Source: JBKBRC01 sp046292345
GTDB taxonomy: Bacteria > Bacteroidota > Rhodothermia > Rhodothermales > Rubricoccaceae
DNA: 64,000 bases
NCBI GenBank assembly: GCA_046292345.1
Contig: JBKBRC010000011.1
Span: forward strand, 1 to 64,000
Direction: 5' to 3'
The translations under genes were made by a program, and so were the position numbers. Of this stretch, positions 48,535 through 58,937 are shown piece by piece. The notes under the pieces were generated by a model. The model was not told where the DNA came from. It was given only the letters and a program-made list of their open reading frames with translations, and ran no database searches. Every line of letters begins with the position of its first letter. Positions within the stretch are counted from its first letter, which is position 1.

Positions 48535-48950
48535 CCGTCACGCTCTTCAAAGGCAAGCTGCACCGTCTCACCGTGACCGAGGCCGACCTCTACTACGAGG
48601 GCTCGATCACGCTCGACGCCGACCTCCTCGACGCGGCCAGGCTGCTACCCTACGAGCGCGTGCAGGTCGTCAACGTCAACAACGGCGCCCGGCTCGAGAC
48701 GTATACCATTCCCGGCGCGCGTGGCACGCGCACCGTGTGCCTCAACGGGCCCGCAGCCCGCCTCTGCGCGCCCGGCGACGAGATCATCGTGATCGCCTAC
48801 GCCGACATGACGCCCGAAGAAGCGCGCGACCACCGCCCGCGCGTCGTGCTCGTCGACAAGCAGAACAACCCGACGGAGGTGATGGATCTCGATGGGACGC
48901 CGATCTCGGAGCCGCACCGGCCCGGCGTGACCAACGCCGTCCGCGAGTAG
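48531..48950 (+). CDS. panD: Aspartate 1-decarboxylase
   Basis: 139 residues. Pyruvoyl-dependent enzyme that makes beta-alanine from aspartate. The self-cleavage site Gly24-Ser25 is present in [10 protein letters not shown], together with Lys9 and the Tyr/Thr pocket ([10 protein letters not shown], Tyr58 region). Length and C-terminus fit the family. Overlaps panC by 4 bp. Confidence 0.96.
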   Translation: MTVTLFKGKLHRLTVTEADLYYEGSITLDADLLDAARLLPYERVQVVNVNNGARLETYTIPGARGTRTVCLNGPAARLCAPGDEIIVIAYADMTPEEARDHRPRVVLVDKQNNPTEVMDLDGTPISEPHRPGVTNAVRE

Positions 48951-49089
48951 CCCGTCGTCTGCGGGCAGCCTGCCGGCACATGCGTCTGGCGTGTTCGCCT
49001 GCGGGCCCTTTTCACCGGAAGCCTTCTCCCTCCGCCGGAAGCCCTTTTTCTAACGGCCTCGCCCTCCCGCTCTCCACCATTCCAGCCGC

Positions 49090-50262
49090 ATGTCTGCCGT
49101 CATCCTTTCCGCCGCCCGTACGCCCGTAGGCTCCTTCGGCGGGAGCCTCGCCTCCGTGCCCGCCCCCGCCCTCGGGGCGACCGCCATCCGCGCCGCGCTC
49201 GAGCGCGCAGGCATCTCGCCCGAGCACGTCGACGAGGTCCTGATGGGCTGCGTCGTCTCGGCCGGCGTCGGGCAGGCGCCCGCGCGGCAGGCCGCCCTCG
49301 GCGCGGGGCTGCCCGAGGCCGTGCCCTGCATGACCGTCAACAAAGTCTGCGGCTCGGGCATGAAGACGGTCCTGCTCGCCGACCAGGCCATCCGCGCTGG
49401 CGACGCGGCCGTCGTCGTGGCCGGCGGCATGGAGAACATGAGCCAGGCGCCGTTCCTGCTCGACAAGGCGCGCTACGGCTACGGCTACGGCAACGCGCAG
49501 CTCATCGACGCGCTCTTCCACGACGGCCTCCGCGACGCCTACGACGGCAACGCGATGGGCGTCGCGGCGGACCGCTGCGCCGAGACATGCAACGTGCCGC
49601 GCGAGCGGCAGGACGCGTTCACGGCCGAGAGCTACCGCCGCGCGCAGGCGTCGGTCGAGCAGGGGCGCTTCGCCGACGAGATCGTGCCGGTCACGGTCAC
49701 CACGCGCAAGGGGGAGACGGTCGTGGACCGCGACGAGGAGCCGTTCAAGACGGTCTTCGACAAGATCCCGACGCTCCGGCCGGTCTTCACCAAAGACGGC
49801 ACCGTGACGGCCGCCAACGCCTCCACGATCAACGACGGCGCGGCGGCGCTCGTCGTGGCGAGCCAGGCCTGGGCCGAGGCCCACGGCAGGACGCCGCTGG
49901 CGCGCATCGTCGCTACGGCGCAGCACGCCCAGAAGCCGGTCGAGTTCACGACGGCGCCCATCGAGGCCATCCGCAAGGTGCTCGCCAAGGCCGGCCTCGC
50001 GCTCGCCGACATTGACCTGTTCGAGATCAACGAGGCCTTCGCCGTCGTGGCGCTCGCGGCGCAGGACGCGCTCGGCATCCCGCACGAGAAGCTCAACGTG
50101 CATGGCGGCGCGGTGGCCGTGGGGCACCCCATCGGCGCCTCGGGCGCGCGCATCCTGACGACGCTGCTCCACGCCATGCGGCAGCGCGACGCGCGGCGCG
50201 GCCTGGCGGCGATCTGCATCGGCGGGGGCGAGGCGACGGCCATCGTCGTCGAGCGCGGCTGA
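49090..50262 (+). CDS. Acetyl-CoA C-acetyltransferase (thiolase)
   Basis: 390 residues. Biosynthetic or degradative thiolase interconverting two acetyl-CoA and acetoacetyl-CoA. The nucleophile is Cys87 in NKVCGSGMK; GHPIGASGAR (His) and the C-terminal ICIGGGEAT (second Cys) complete the active site. It is followed 51 bp later by a 3-hydroxyacyl-CoA dehydrogenase gene, so the two probably form a C4 acyl-CoA pathway (butyryl-CoA or fatty-acid oxidation direction unknown). ATG at 49090. Confidence 0.95.
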   Translation: MSAVILSAARTPVGSFGGSLASVPAPALGATAIRAALERAGISPEHVDEVLMGCVVSAGVGQAPARQAALGAGLPEAVPCMTVNKVCGSGMKTVLLADQAIRAGDAAVVVAGGMENMSQAPFLLDKARYGYGYGNAQLIDALFHDGLRDAYDGNAMGVAADRCAETCNVPRERQDAFTAESYRRAQASVEQGRFADEIVPVTVTTRKGETVVDRDEEPFKTVFDKIPTLRPVFTKDGTVTAANASTINDGAAALVVASQAWAEAHGRTPLARIVATAQHAQKPVEFTTAPIEAIRKVLAKAGLALADIDLFEINEAFAVVALAAQDALGIPHEKLNVHGGAVAVGHPIGASGARILTTLLHAMRQRDARRGLAAICIGGGEATAIVVERG

Positions 50263-50313
50263 GCGCGTGGCGCCCTCTCCCCCCTCCGTTTCTTTGCTCC
50301 CTACTCCTCCTCC

Positions 50314-51162
<849 letters not shown>

Positions 51163-51197
51163 GGCTGCGCCGCCTCGAGCCTGCCACACCCGAGCCG

Positions 51198-51941
51198 ATG
51201 ACCTCTCCCCCCGACGGCCTGAACGACCTCCCGGACGGCCTCGCGCCGGAGGAGGACGGCGACGCGGGCGCGCTGCGCTCGGGGACGGTCACGCGCGTGG
51301 CGCAGCAGCAGCGCAATCCGGAGCGCGTGAGCGTCTTCATCGACGGGCGCTTCGCCTTCGGCCTGGCATACGCGCTCGCCGTCGAGGCCGGGCTGCGCAA
51401 AGGGCTGCCGCTCAGCGCTGAGGCGCAGGCCGACCTGCTGGAGCGGCAGCGTGCCTGCAGCGCCCGCGCCGCCGCGCTCGATTTCCTGAGCCGCCGCGCG
51501 CGCACCACGGCCGAGGTGCGCCGCGCGCTCGTCAAAAAGGGCTACGACGCCGATGTGGCCGAGCGCACCGTCGCCGCGCTTGTCGCCGCCGGCTACCTCG
51601 ACGATGCGGCCTACGCAACGGCTTACGTACGGGGGCGCTTCGCCGGCCGCGGGCACGGCCCGGCGCGTCTGCGCCAGGACCTCGCGCAGCGCGGCATAGA
51701 CCGCGCTCTCATCGACATGGCCCTGGCCACGCTCGAGGCCGAGGAAGACCTCGCGCAGACCGTCCGGCGCCACGCCGCAAAGCGCTGGCGCACGCTCGCC
51801 TCCGAGCCCGACGTCACCAGACGCGCCCGTAAGACGTTCAACTTCCTGCTCCGGCAGGGCTTCGCCTACGACCTCGCGCGCGAGGCCATCGAGCACCTGC
51901 GCGCCGGCGAGCCGGAAGCGCCCGAGGGCTGCGACCCGTAA
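51198..51941 (+). CDS. recX: RecX family regulatory protein
   Basis: 247 residues. Modulator of RecA filaments, made of three-helix repeats: ALDFLSRRARTTAEVRRALVKKGYD, YLDDAAYATAYVRGRFAGRGHGPARLRQDLAQRGI and the C-terminal repeat FNFLLRQGFAYDLAREAIEHL. An additional N-terminal domain (about 25-70, VSVFIDGRFAFGLAYALAVEAGL) is common in Bacteroidota-group RecX. ATG at 51198. recA is not in the window. Confidence 0.93.
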   Translation: MTSPPDGLNDLPDGLAPEEDGDAGALRSGTVTRVAQQQRNPERVSVFIDGRFAFGLAYALAVEAGLRKGLPLSAEAQADLLERQRACSARAAALDFLSRRARTTAEVRRALVKKGYDADVAERTVAALVAAGYLDDAAYATAYVRGRFAGRGHGPARLRQDLAQRGIDRALIDMALATLEAEEDLAQTVRRHAAKRWRTLASEPDVTRRARKTFNFLLRQGFAYDLAREAIEHLRAGEPEAPEGCDP

Positions 51942-51975
51942 ACTTCCCGGGCTCCTTCCGGCCCTCGCCCCTCCC

Positions 51976-52809
51976 ATGACCGATCCCATCCGCGAAGCCG
52001 AGGCTCTCGCCGAGGCTCTCGCCGCCGTGCGCGCGCGTACCGACCTCGTGCCCGCCCTCGCGCTCGTGCTCGGCTCCGGCCTCGGCGCGCTCGCCGACGA
52101 GGTCGAGAACGCCGTCGCGATTCCCACGGCCGACGTGCCGCACTACCCGCGCTCGACCGTGCAAGGCCATGCCGGGCGTCTCGTGCTCGGGCACCTCGCC
52201 GGGCGGCCTGTACTGGTCGTGCAGGGGCGCGTGCACCTCTACGAGGGCCACGACGCGCGCGCGGTCACGTTCCCGGTCCGCCTCGCGCACGCGCTCGGCG
52301 CGCGCGGGCTCGTGCTGACCAATGCCGCCGGCGGCATCGACCCATCGTTCACGCCGGGCACGCTCATGCTCATCACCGACCACATCAACCTCGCGTGGGC
52401 GAATCCGCTCGCCGGGCCGGTGGGGGAGGGGCAGCCCCGCTTTCCGGACGTCTCGGAGGCTTACAGCGCGGCATGGCGCGCGCAGGCCAAGGCAATCGCT
52501 CTGCGCCTGCGCATACCGTTCCGCGAGGGCGTCTACATCTGGACGGCCGGCCCGTCCTACGAAACACCGGCCGAAATTCAGTTCTTCCGGCGCATCGGCG
52601 CCGACGCTGTCGGGATGAGTACCGTGCCCGAGACGCTGCAAGCCGTCTCGCTCGGCATGCCGGTGCTCGGGCTCTCAACGATCACTAACTTGGCGGCAGG
52701 CTTGCAGGGGCGTCCGCTCAACCATGAGGAGGTGATGGAGGTTGGGCGGCAGGTGCGTCACCGGCTCGCCGCGTGGGTCTGCGCGATAGTGGCTGAGACC
52801 AGCTTCTGA
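51976..52809 (+). CDS. punA: Purine-nucleoside phosphorylase
   Basis: 277 residues, trimeric PNP type. Phosphorolysis of inosine/guanosine in purine salvage. LVLGSGLGALADEV (phosphate loop), the YPRSTVQGHAGRLVLG block, VLTNAAGGIDPSFTPGTLMLI and IGADAVGMSTVPET are all present. The N-terminus contains an in-frame duplication (AEALAEAL) encoded by a perfect 12-bp direct repeat at about 51999-52022. ATG at 51976. Confidence 0.95.
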   Translation: MTDPIREAEALAEALAAVRARTDLVPALALVLGSGLGALADEVENAVAIPTADVPHYPRSTVQGHAGRLVLGHLAGRPVLVVQGRVHLYEGHDARAVTFPVRLAHALGARGLVLTNAAGGIDPSFTPGTLMLITDHINLAWANPLAGPVGEGQPRFPDVSEAYSAAWRAQAKAIALRLRIPFREGVYIWTAGPSYETPAEIQFFRRIGADAVGMSTVPETLQAVSLGMPVLGLSTITNLAAGLQGRPLNHEEVMEVGRQVRHRLAAWVCAIVAETSF

Positions 52810-52862
52810 GCGCGCCCCGCGGTCGTCCGAGCGCGCATGTGTGCCGTAGCTGTGCGCCCAGA

Positions 52863-52893
52863 TTGTTTTTCCATGTGCACGAGCTAGATATTG
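52863..52893 (+). promoter_or_regulatory. Candidate promoter of the PUR-like gene
   Basis: TTGTTT (52863-52868), 16-nt spacer, TAGATA (52885-52890) followed by TTG. It resembles both a sigma-70 -35/-10 pair and a loose TAnnTTTG box, in an AT-rich patch about 60 nt before the start codon. Confidence 0.5.
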
Positions 52894-52951
52894 CGCCCCG
52901 GCCATTGGCCTGTCCACTCTCCCTCACCCATCCTTCGGGGGCTCCCCCCGT

Positions 52952-53254
52952 ATGTACTACTGCATGAGCGACGATCGCTACCGGGACGAGGTATTCGGTC
53001 TGCGCGTGCCTGCGGGCAAGCGCACGTACTTCTTCGACGTAAAGCCGACCCGCGCCGGACACGACTTTTACCTGACCATCACGGAGAGCAAGCGCGCGGG
53101 GGAGAACGGTGGTTACGAGAAACACAAGATCTATCTGTACAAGGAGGACTTTGGAAAGTTTGTGGAGGCGTTGCATGAGGTGATGGAGCACATTCGGACC
53201 GAGCGGCTTCCGGACTACGACTTCTCGGACGTGCCGCGCCTCCAGAAGGACTGA
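52952..53254 (+). CDS. PUR-alpha-like nucleic-acid-binding protein (DUF3276)
   Basis: 100 residues. Matches the bacterial PUR repeat family of Bacteroidota and spirochaetes: EVFGLRVPAGKRTYFFDVKP, FYLTITESKR and a C-terminal helix YLYKEDFGKFVEALHEVMEHI. It binds single-stranded DNA or RNA as a dimer; cellular role poorly known. ATG at 52952 or, four codons later, 52964. A promoter-like element lies upstream. Confidence 0.92.
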   Translation: MYYCMSDDRYRDEVFGLRVPAGKRTYFFDVKPTRAGHDFYLTITESKRAGENGGYEKHKIYLYKEDFGKFVEALHEVMEHIRTERLPDYDFSDVPRLQKD

Positions 53255-53324
53255 CGCGCCTGCCAGAGCCGACGCCGGGCCGTGGAGAGGCCGTGAACGC
53301 CGGATCGTTGCCGGACGGCCGGGG

Positions 53325-53332
53325 TACCTTCG
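53325..53332 (+). promoter_or_regulatory. -7-like promoter box TACCTTCG
   Basis: TACCTTCG, 32 nt before the hisD ATG; variant of the TAGCTTCG box found before other genes. It supports ATG 53365 as the hisD start. Confidence 0.4.
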
Positions 53333-53364
53333 CGCGCCCCGCCGTCCGCCTGGCTTCGCCTCGT

Positions 53365-54666
53365 ATGCCGCTCCTGCCTCTCGTCCGCTACGCCGCGCGC
53401 CGCGCGCGCCTGGCCGCCGTCCTGGACCGCCGCGCCGTCTTCGCGCCCGAGATCGAGGCCGCCGTGCGCGACGTGCTCGCCGACGTGCGCGCGCACGGCG
53501 ACGCGGCCGTGCTCCGCCTGACCGAGCGCCTCGACGGCGTCCGCCCGGACGCGCTGCGCGTGCCCGAGCAGGCGCTCGCAGACGCGCTCGAGGTGCTCGA
53601 GCCGGACGTGCGCGCGGCCCTCGAGGCCGCTGCCGCCAACATCCGCCGCTTCCACGAGCGCGAGATGCCGGCCTCCTGGATGCTCGACGACGGCGACGGC
53701 GTCCGCCTCGGGCAGCGCATCGCGCCTGTCGAGCGCGCGGGGCTCTACGCGCCCGGTGGCACGGCGGCCTACCCCTCGAGCGTGCTCATGAACGCCATCC
53801 CGGCCCTCGTGGCCGGCGTGGACGAGGTGCACCTGGCCAGTCCGCCCGGCCCGGACGGCCTGCCGCACCCGCTCGTGCGTGCCGCCGCCGCCCTGCTCGG
53901 CCTGCGCCACGTCTACGCCATCGGCGGCGCGCAGGCCATCGCTGCGCTCGCCTTCGGCACCGAGACCGTCCCGCGCGTGGACGTGATCGTGGGGCCGGGC
54001 AATGCCTACGTCGCCGCGGCCAAGAAGCTCGTCTATGGCCACGTCGCCATCGACTCCGTGGCCGGACCCTCCGAGGTCGTCGTGCTCGCCGACGCCGCGG
54101 CCGACCCGCGCTTCGTCGCGGCCGACCTGCTCGCGCAGGCCGAGCACGACCCGCGCGCGAGCGCCATCCTCGTCACGCCCTCGCCGGCGCTCGCCGAGGC
54201 CGTGCAGGCCGAGGTGGAACGCCTCGTGCCCACGCTCCCGCGCGCAGAGATCCTCCGCCAGGCTCTGCCGGCCTACGGCGCGGCCATCGTGACCGAGACC
54301 CTGGACGAAGCCCTCGCCTGCATCAACGAACTGGCGCCCGAGCACCTGATGCTGCTCGCCGCCGACGCCGAGGCGCTTCTGCCGCGCATCCGCCATGCCG
54401 GCGCCATCTTCGTGGGCACCTACGCCGCCGAGCCCGTCGGCGACTACTACGCCGGGCCGAACCACGTCCTACCGACCGGCGGGACGGCGCGCTTCGCCTC
54501 GGCGCTCGGCGTGGACGTGTTCCTGCGCCGGCAGTCTGTCATCCACTACACGGCCGCGCGCCTGGCCGAGACCGGGCCCGCCATCGCGCGTCTGGCCGAG
54601 GCCGAGGGGCTCGACGCCCACGCCCTCGCCGTGCGCGTGCGCCTGCGCGCCGAGCCGGCCGCCTGA
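53365..54666 (+). CDS. hisD: Histidinol dehydrogenase
   Basis: 433 residues. Zinc enzyme that oxidises histidinol to histidine in two NAD-dependent steps. Clear motifs: PVERAGLYAPGGTAAYPSSVLMN, GGAQAIAALAFGTETVP, VVGPGNAYVAAAKKLV-type block, DSVAGPSEVVVLAD, LLAQAEHDP (zinc ligands) and NHVLPTGGTARFAS. ATG at 53365 is chosen over an upstream GTG that would add 24 unrelated residues. It is followed 15 bp later by hisC. Confidence 0.96.
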   Translation: MPLLPLVRYAARRARLAAVLDRRAVFAPEIEAAVRDVLADVRAHGDAAVLRLTERLDGVRPDALRVPEQALADALEVLEPDVRAALEAAAANIRRFHEREMPASWMLDDGDGVRLGQRIAPVERAGLYAPGGTAAYPSSVLMNAIPALVAGVDEVHLASPPGPDGLPHPLVRAAAALLGLRHVYAIGGAQAIAALAFGTETVPRVDVIVGPGNAYVAAAKKLVYGHVAIDSVAGPSEVVVLADAAADPRFVAADLLAQAEHDPRASAILVTPSPALAEAVQAEVERLVPTLPRAEILRQALPAYGAAIVTETLDEALACINELAPEHLMLLAADAEALLPRIRHAGAIFVGTYAAEPVGDYYAGPNHVLPTGGTARFASALGVDVFLRRQSVIHYTAARLAETGPAIARLAEAEGLDAHALAVRVRLRAEPAA

Positions 54667-54681
54667 ATCCGACGCCGCCCC

Positions 54682-55785
54682 ATGGCCGACGCCCCGCTGC
54701 ACCTGATCCGCGCTGCCGTCCGCGCCGAGCACGCCTACCGCGTGCCGACCGCGTCGGACGCGCCTGCCAAGCTCGACCAGAACGAGAGCCCGTTCGACCT
54801 GCCCGACGAGGTCAAGCGCGCCGCGCTCGAGGCGTTTGCGCGCACACCCTGGAACCGCTACCCGGACGACCGGCCCCACCGCCTCGCGGCGCGCCTGGCC
54901 GCCGCGGCCGGGCTGCCGCGCGAGGCCGTCATGGTCGGGCGCGGCTCCAACGAGATCACGCACACCCTCGGGCTGTCCTTCCTCGCGCCCGGCACGCCCG
55001 TCGTGCTACCCTCGCCCATGTTCTCGCTCTACGCGAGCGTGGCTCGGATGCACGAGGCGCGCATCGTGGACGTGCCCGCCGGCGCGCGCTTCGCGCACGA
55101 CCCAGACGCCATCCTGGAGGCCGCCCAGGCCGCGCGGGCGCCGCTGACCGTCGTCACGACGCCCAACAACCCGACCGGGCAGATCATCCCGCACGCCGGC
55201 CTCGAGCGGCTCGCCGCCGGCGTTCCTGGCTTCCTGCTCATCGACGAGGCGTACCACGAGTTCCTGACCGGCCCGACCGCGCTCGATCTGCTGGCCGCGC
55301 ACCCCAACGTGCTCGTGCTGCGCACGTTCTCGAAGGCGATGGGCCTGGCCGGCCTCCGCCTCGGCTACCTCGCAGGGCACCCGGAAGCCGTGCAGATGCT
55401 CGAGCGAGCGCGCCTGCCTTTCCTCGTGGACCGGCTCTCGGAGGAGGTCGCCCTGGCCGTGCTCGACCGACCAGACCTGCTCGCCGACCGCGTCGCGACG
55501 CTCCTGGCCGAGCGCGAACGCCTGCTGGATCGCTGCGCTGCTCTTGGCGTGGAAACCGTTCCGAGCGCGGCCAACTTTTTCCTCGCGCGCACGGCCCTGC
55601 CCGTGCCCGAGCTGCGGAGCCGGCTCGCCGCCGAGGGCGTTCTCGTGCGCGACGTGAGCGGCTACCCCGCGCTCGCGCCCCGCGACGGCCAGCCCGGGTG
55701 GATCCGCGTCTCCGTCGGCACGCCCGATGAGAACCGCCGCCTCGAGGCCGCGCTCGAAGCCGCGCTCGCCTCCGCAACCGCCTGA
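54682..55785 (+). CDS. hisC: Histidinol-phosphate aminotransferase
   Basis: 367 residues, PLP fold type I. Converts imidazole-acetol phosphate to histidinol phosphate. KLDQNESPFDLP at the N-terminus, NNPTGQIIP, LIDEAYHEF and the PLP lysine in RTFSKAMGLAGLRLGY are visible. It lies 15 bp behind hisD, forming a hisDC unit; other his genes are not in the window. Confidence 0.95.
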   Translation: MADAPLHLIRAAVRAEHAYRVPTASDAPAKLDQNESPFDLPDEVKRAALEAFARTPWNRYPDDRPHRLAARLAAAAGLPREAVMVGRGSNEITHTLGLSFLAPGTPVVLPSPMFSLYASVARMHEARIVDVPAGARFAHDPDAILEAAQAARAPLTVVTTPNNPTGQIIPHAGLERLAAGVPGFLLIDEAYHEFLTGPTALDLLAAHPNVLVLRTFSKAMGLAGLRLGYLAGHPEAVQMLERARLPFLVDRLSEEVALAVLDRPDLLADRVATLLAERERLLDRCAALGVETVPSAANFFLARTALPVPELRSRLAAEGVLVRDVSGYPALAPRDGQPGWIRVSVGTPDENRRLEAALEAALASATA

Positions 55786-55804
55786 AACCCGCCCGGCGGC
55801 GGCG

Positions 55805-55812
55805 TATCTTGC
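55805..55812 (+). promoter_or_regulatory. -7-like promoter box TATCTTGC
   Basis: TATCTTGC, 24 nt before the ATG of the bifunctional nuclease gene and just after the hisC stop; fits the recurring TAnCTT[CG] pattern. Confidence 0.45.
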
Positions 55813-55836
55813 GCCGCCGCCCCATTCGCAGCGCAG

Positions 55837-56445
55837 ATGGATTACATCCAGGTCGACATCATCGGTCTCTCGACCAGTCCCTCCTCGGGCGGCGCCTACG
55901 CGCTCGTGCTCGGCGAAGTAGGCGGCAACCGGCGCCTGCCCATCATCATCGGCGCCAGCGAGGCGCAGGCGATCGCGCTCGAGCTCGAGAAGATCCAGCC
56001 GCCGCGCCCGATGACGCACGACCTGATCCGCAACCTCTTCGACGCGCTCGGCGCCGAGGTGACGGACATCCTGATCGACGACCTGCGCGAGGGCACGTTC
56101 TACGCCAAGGTCCGCTACGTCTACGACGACGAGGAGGCCCAGCTCGACGCCCGCCCCTCCGATGCCGTCGCGCTCGCCGTGCGTACCGACGCCCCCATCT
56201 TCGTCGCCGCCGCCGTGCTCGACGAGGCCGGCATCCCTACCGAGGACGAGGACGACAGCGGGCCGGAGCCGGAGCCTTTCGCCGAACCGCCGCCGCCGCG
56301 CGCCGCCGCTCCAGACTTGCCCGCCAGCGGCGGCTCCCGCCTCGACCGTATGGAGGCGCAGCTCCAGAAGGCCATCGAGAACGAGGACTACGAGACGGCC
56401 GCCCGCCTGCGCGACGAGATCGCGCGCATGCGGAGCGAAAACTGA
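55837..56445 (+). CDS. Bifunctional nuclease family protein (DUF151) with UVR motif
   Basis: 202 residues. N-terminal DUF151 domain (about 1-135; LPIIIGASEAQAIALELE, PMTHDLIRNLFDALGAEV, RPSDAVALAVRTDAPIFV), an acidic/Pro-rich linker (136-165), and a C-terminal UVR (UvrB/UvrC) helix pair (DRMEAQLQKAIENEDYETAA). DUF151 proteins have been linked to DNase/RNase activity, and the UVR motif mediates protein contacts in repair or Clp systems. ATG at 55837. Confidence 0.93.
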   Translation: MDYIQVDIIGLSTSPSSGGAYALVLGEVGGNRRLPIIIGASEAQAIALELEKIQPPRPMTHDLIRNLFDALGAEVTDILIDDLREGTFYAKVRYVYDDEEAQLDARPSDAVALAVRTDAPIFVAAAVLDEAGIPTEDEDDSGPEPEPFAEPPPPRAAAPDLPASGGSRLDRMEAQLQKAIENEDYETAARLRDEIARMRSEN

Positions 56446-56512
56446 GTCCGCCGGTGGATGCCGCCGGGCCCCGCGCCCCGGGCTGCCCCGTCCGCGCCTC
56501 CGGCGTGCCGCG

Positions 56513-58204
56513 ATGACGCTCGCGCTGCCCCCGCTCCGCGCGCGCGCGCGGGACGTCCGGCCACGGCCGCACGCGGACCTGGGCGCCTCGGCGCTCTTCC
56601 GCGCCTACGTCGCCCGCGAGCCTGCTGCGCTCGCGTTCTACACGCACGACCCGTGGGACGGGCGCGCCCGCGCCGCCGCCGCGCGTCGCGCCGCCGCCCA
56701 TGCCCGCCACCGCGACGCCGTCGCGGACGTGCTCGCCGAGCAGAACGAGGCCTGGGGCGCCGACGAGGCCGTGCGCGCCCGCGTCGCGCAGCTCCGAGAC
56801 CCCGAGGCCGTCGCTGTCGTGACGGGGCAGCAACTCGGCCTCTTCGCCGGACCGCTCTACACCGTCTACAAGGCGCTTTCGGCCGTGCGGCAGGCCGCCG
56901 CGCTGGCGGCCGAGACCGGCCGGCCGGTTGTGCCCGTGTTCTGGCTCGCCGACGAAGACCACGACTACGCCGAGGTGGAGCGGGCCGTGTTCGCTGGTCC
57001 GGACGGGGCGCGGGCGGTCGCGCTCGAAGCCGGGCAGCTCCCCGGAGCCGGCCGCGCGCCTGTCGGGCGCCTGGTTCTGGGCGCTGCCGCTGCCCGACGG
57101 CTGCTCGGTTCCCTCGCCGGGGCCCTCCCGCGCGGGCCCCACCGCACGGCCGCGCTGGCTGCCGCGCGCGAGGCCTACCGGGCCGGGACGCCCCTGCGCG
57201 ACGCGTTCGCACGCCTGCTCCGCGCGCTCGTGCCCGGCACCGGGCTCGTGTTCATCTCGGCCGACGACGTGCGGCTGAAACGCCTCGCCGCTCCCCTCTT
57301 CGCGCGCGAGGCCACGCACTGGCCGGATACGCTCGCGCGCCTCGAGGCGGCGAGCGCGCGCCTCGAGGCCGAAGGCTTCCACGCGCAGGTCGCGCCGCGG
57401 CCGGTGAACCTGTTCCTGTTCGAGCGCGAGGGCAGCGGGACGCGTCGCACGCCGCTCGACCCGGCCGATCCGGCGCGGCCGGACGAGGGCTTCGTCCTGC
57501 GCGGCACCACGACGCGCCTTACGCCCGAGGCGCTCGCGCAGCTCGCGGCCGGGCATCCGGAGCGGCTCAGTCCCAACGTCGTCTTGCGGCCGCTCGTGCA
57601 AGACACGCTCCTGCCCACGGCCCTCTACGTCGCCGGGCCGGGCGAGGCGGCCTACTTCGCACAGCTTCGACCGGTCTACGAAGCCTTCGGCGTGCCGATG
57701 CCGGCGATCGCGCCGCGTCAGAGCCTCACGCTCATCCCGCCCGCTGCGGCCAAGGTGCTCGCACGCTACGGCCTCGACGGGCCCGATCTCCGCCCCGACC
57801 CCGACGCGCTCCACCGCCGCCTCGCGCTCGCGGCCTTCGGGCAGGATCTCGACGGCGCGTTCGACGCCGCGCGCGCCCGGGCCGAGGCCGTCGTGGCCGA
57901 CCTGGCGCGCACGATCGCGCCCATCGACGCAACACTCGCGCGCTCGGCCGCCGCCGCTGAGGCCGCCGTCGCACAGGCCGTCGAGCGGCTGCGGGTCCGC
58001 GCCGCGCGCGCGCAGAAGCGCCGCCACGCCGACATCCGCGCGCGGCTGGACCGTGCCCGGGCGCTGCTCTGGCCGTGCGGCATGCTGCAGGAGCGCGCCC
58101 TCTCGCCGCTCGACGTGGCCGCGCGCTATGGACTCGAAGCCCTGCTGGAACTGCTCGCCGCGCTGCCCGCAGACGGCCGCGAGCACCTCGACGTGTACCT
58201 CTGA
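56513..58204 (+). CDS. bshC: Bacillithiol biosynthesis cysteine-adding enzyme
   Basis: 563 residues. Adds cysteine to GlcN-malate in the final step of bacillithiol synthesis. Hallmarks VVTGQQLGLFAGPLYTVYK, FWLADEDHDYAEV and the C-terminal coiled coil followed by ERALSPLDVAARYGLEAL are all present. ATG at 56513 is chosen although the frame is open for 117 codons upstream, because the family N-terminus begins here. bshA and bshB are not in the window. The gene implies that the organism uses bacillithiol as its low-molecular-weight thiol. Confidence 0.95.
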   Translation: MTLALPPLRARARDVRPRPHADLGASALFRAYVAREPAALAFYTHDPWDGRARAAAARRAAAHARHRDAVADVLAEQNEAWGADEAVRARVAQLRDPEAVAVVTGQQLGLFAGPLYTVYKALSAVRQAAALAAETGRPVVPVFWLADEDHDYAEVERAVFAGPDGARAVALEAGQLPGAGRAPVGRLVLGAAAARRLLGSLAGALPRGPHRTAALAAAREAYRAGTPLRDAFARLLRALVPGTGLVFISADDVRLKRLAAPLFAREATHWPDTLARLEAASARLEAEGFHAQVAPRPVNLFLFEREGSGTRRTPLDPADPARPDEGFVLRGTTTRLTPEALAQLAAGHPERLSPNVVLRPLVQDTLLPTALYVAGPGEAAYFAQLRPVYEAFGVPMPAIAPRQSLTLIPPAAAKVLARYGLDGPDLRPDPDALHRRLALAAFGQDLDGAFDAARARAEAVVADLARTIAPIDATLARSAAAAEAAVAQAVERLRVRAARAQKRRHADIRARLDRARALLWPCGMLQERALSPLDVAARYGLEALLELLAALPADGREHLDVYL

Positions 58205-58244
58205 AGGCGCGCCCCTGTGCCCGTCTGCCTACCGCCCACAACCC

Positions 58245-58937
58245 ATGGCCGCCGCCGCACCGCCCATGCTCTCCGACCTCGTCGACCGGGCCGTCGAGCT
58301 GGCGGCCGAGTGGCACGACGGCACCTACCGCAAGGGCCGCTGGCGTCCGCAGCCGTTCGCGCCGCCGGCGGGCGAGCACTCGCGCGTGCCAGCAATGGCG
58401 CACGTGACGTCGGTCGCGCTCATGGTGCAGCGCGCCGGGTGGGAGGACGAGGTCGTCGCGGCGGCATTCCTGCACGACGTGCTCGAAGACGCCAACCGTT
58501 TCGGGCAGCGCATGACGCCCGAGGCGCTCGCCGCGCATGTCGGGCCGCGCGTGGTGGCGCTCGTGCAGGCCGTCTCGGAGCCCGTCGCCGCCGACGGGGG
58601 CGCGCTGCCGTGGCGCGCGCGCAAGGAAGGCTACTTGCGCCGCCTGCGAGCCGGTCCGCCCGAGGCGGCCGCCATCGCCCTGGCCGACAAGGTCCACAAT
58701 GCGTACGTGATGACGGGCGCGCTCGAGGCCGGTGCGAACATCTTTCGGCGTGAGGCCGGCCACACGGCGCTCTCGGCCGGGCCGGAGGCGCAGCGCTGGT
58801 TCCTCGAGGCGGCGCTCGGGGCAACGGCCCACCATGACGACGCGCGCCTCGGGCCCATGCGGGCGCGGCTCCGAGAGCACCTGGCACGCTTCGCGGCAGC
58901 CGCGGAGGCGTTTGCGCGGGACGCCCCGGGGGACTGA
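58245..58937 (+). CDS. HD domain protein (MESH1/RelA-SpoT hydrolase-like)
   Basis: 230 residues. Metal-binding HD phosphohydrolase: His53 in MAHVTSVALMV, His77-Asp78 in AFLHDVLED and a later Asp in ALADKVHNAYVM. The layout resembles the hydrolase domain of SpoT and the small alarmone hydrolases, but the characteristic Arg-Lys-Ser/Gly motif at the start is not clear, so the substrate is open. ATG at 58245 follows the bshC stop by 40 bp. Confidence 0.85.
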   Translation: MAAAAPPMLSDLVDRAVELAAEWHDGTYRKGRWRPQPFAPPAGEHSRVPAMAHVTSVALMVQRAGWEDEVVAAAFLHDVLEDANRFGQRMTPEALAAHVGPRVVALVQAVSEPVAADGGALPWRARKEGYLRRLRAGPPEAAAIALADKVHNAYVMTGALEAGANIFRREAGHTALSAGPEAQRWFLEAALGATAHHDDARLGPMRARLREHLARFAAAAEAFARDAPGD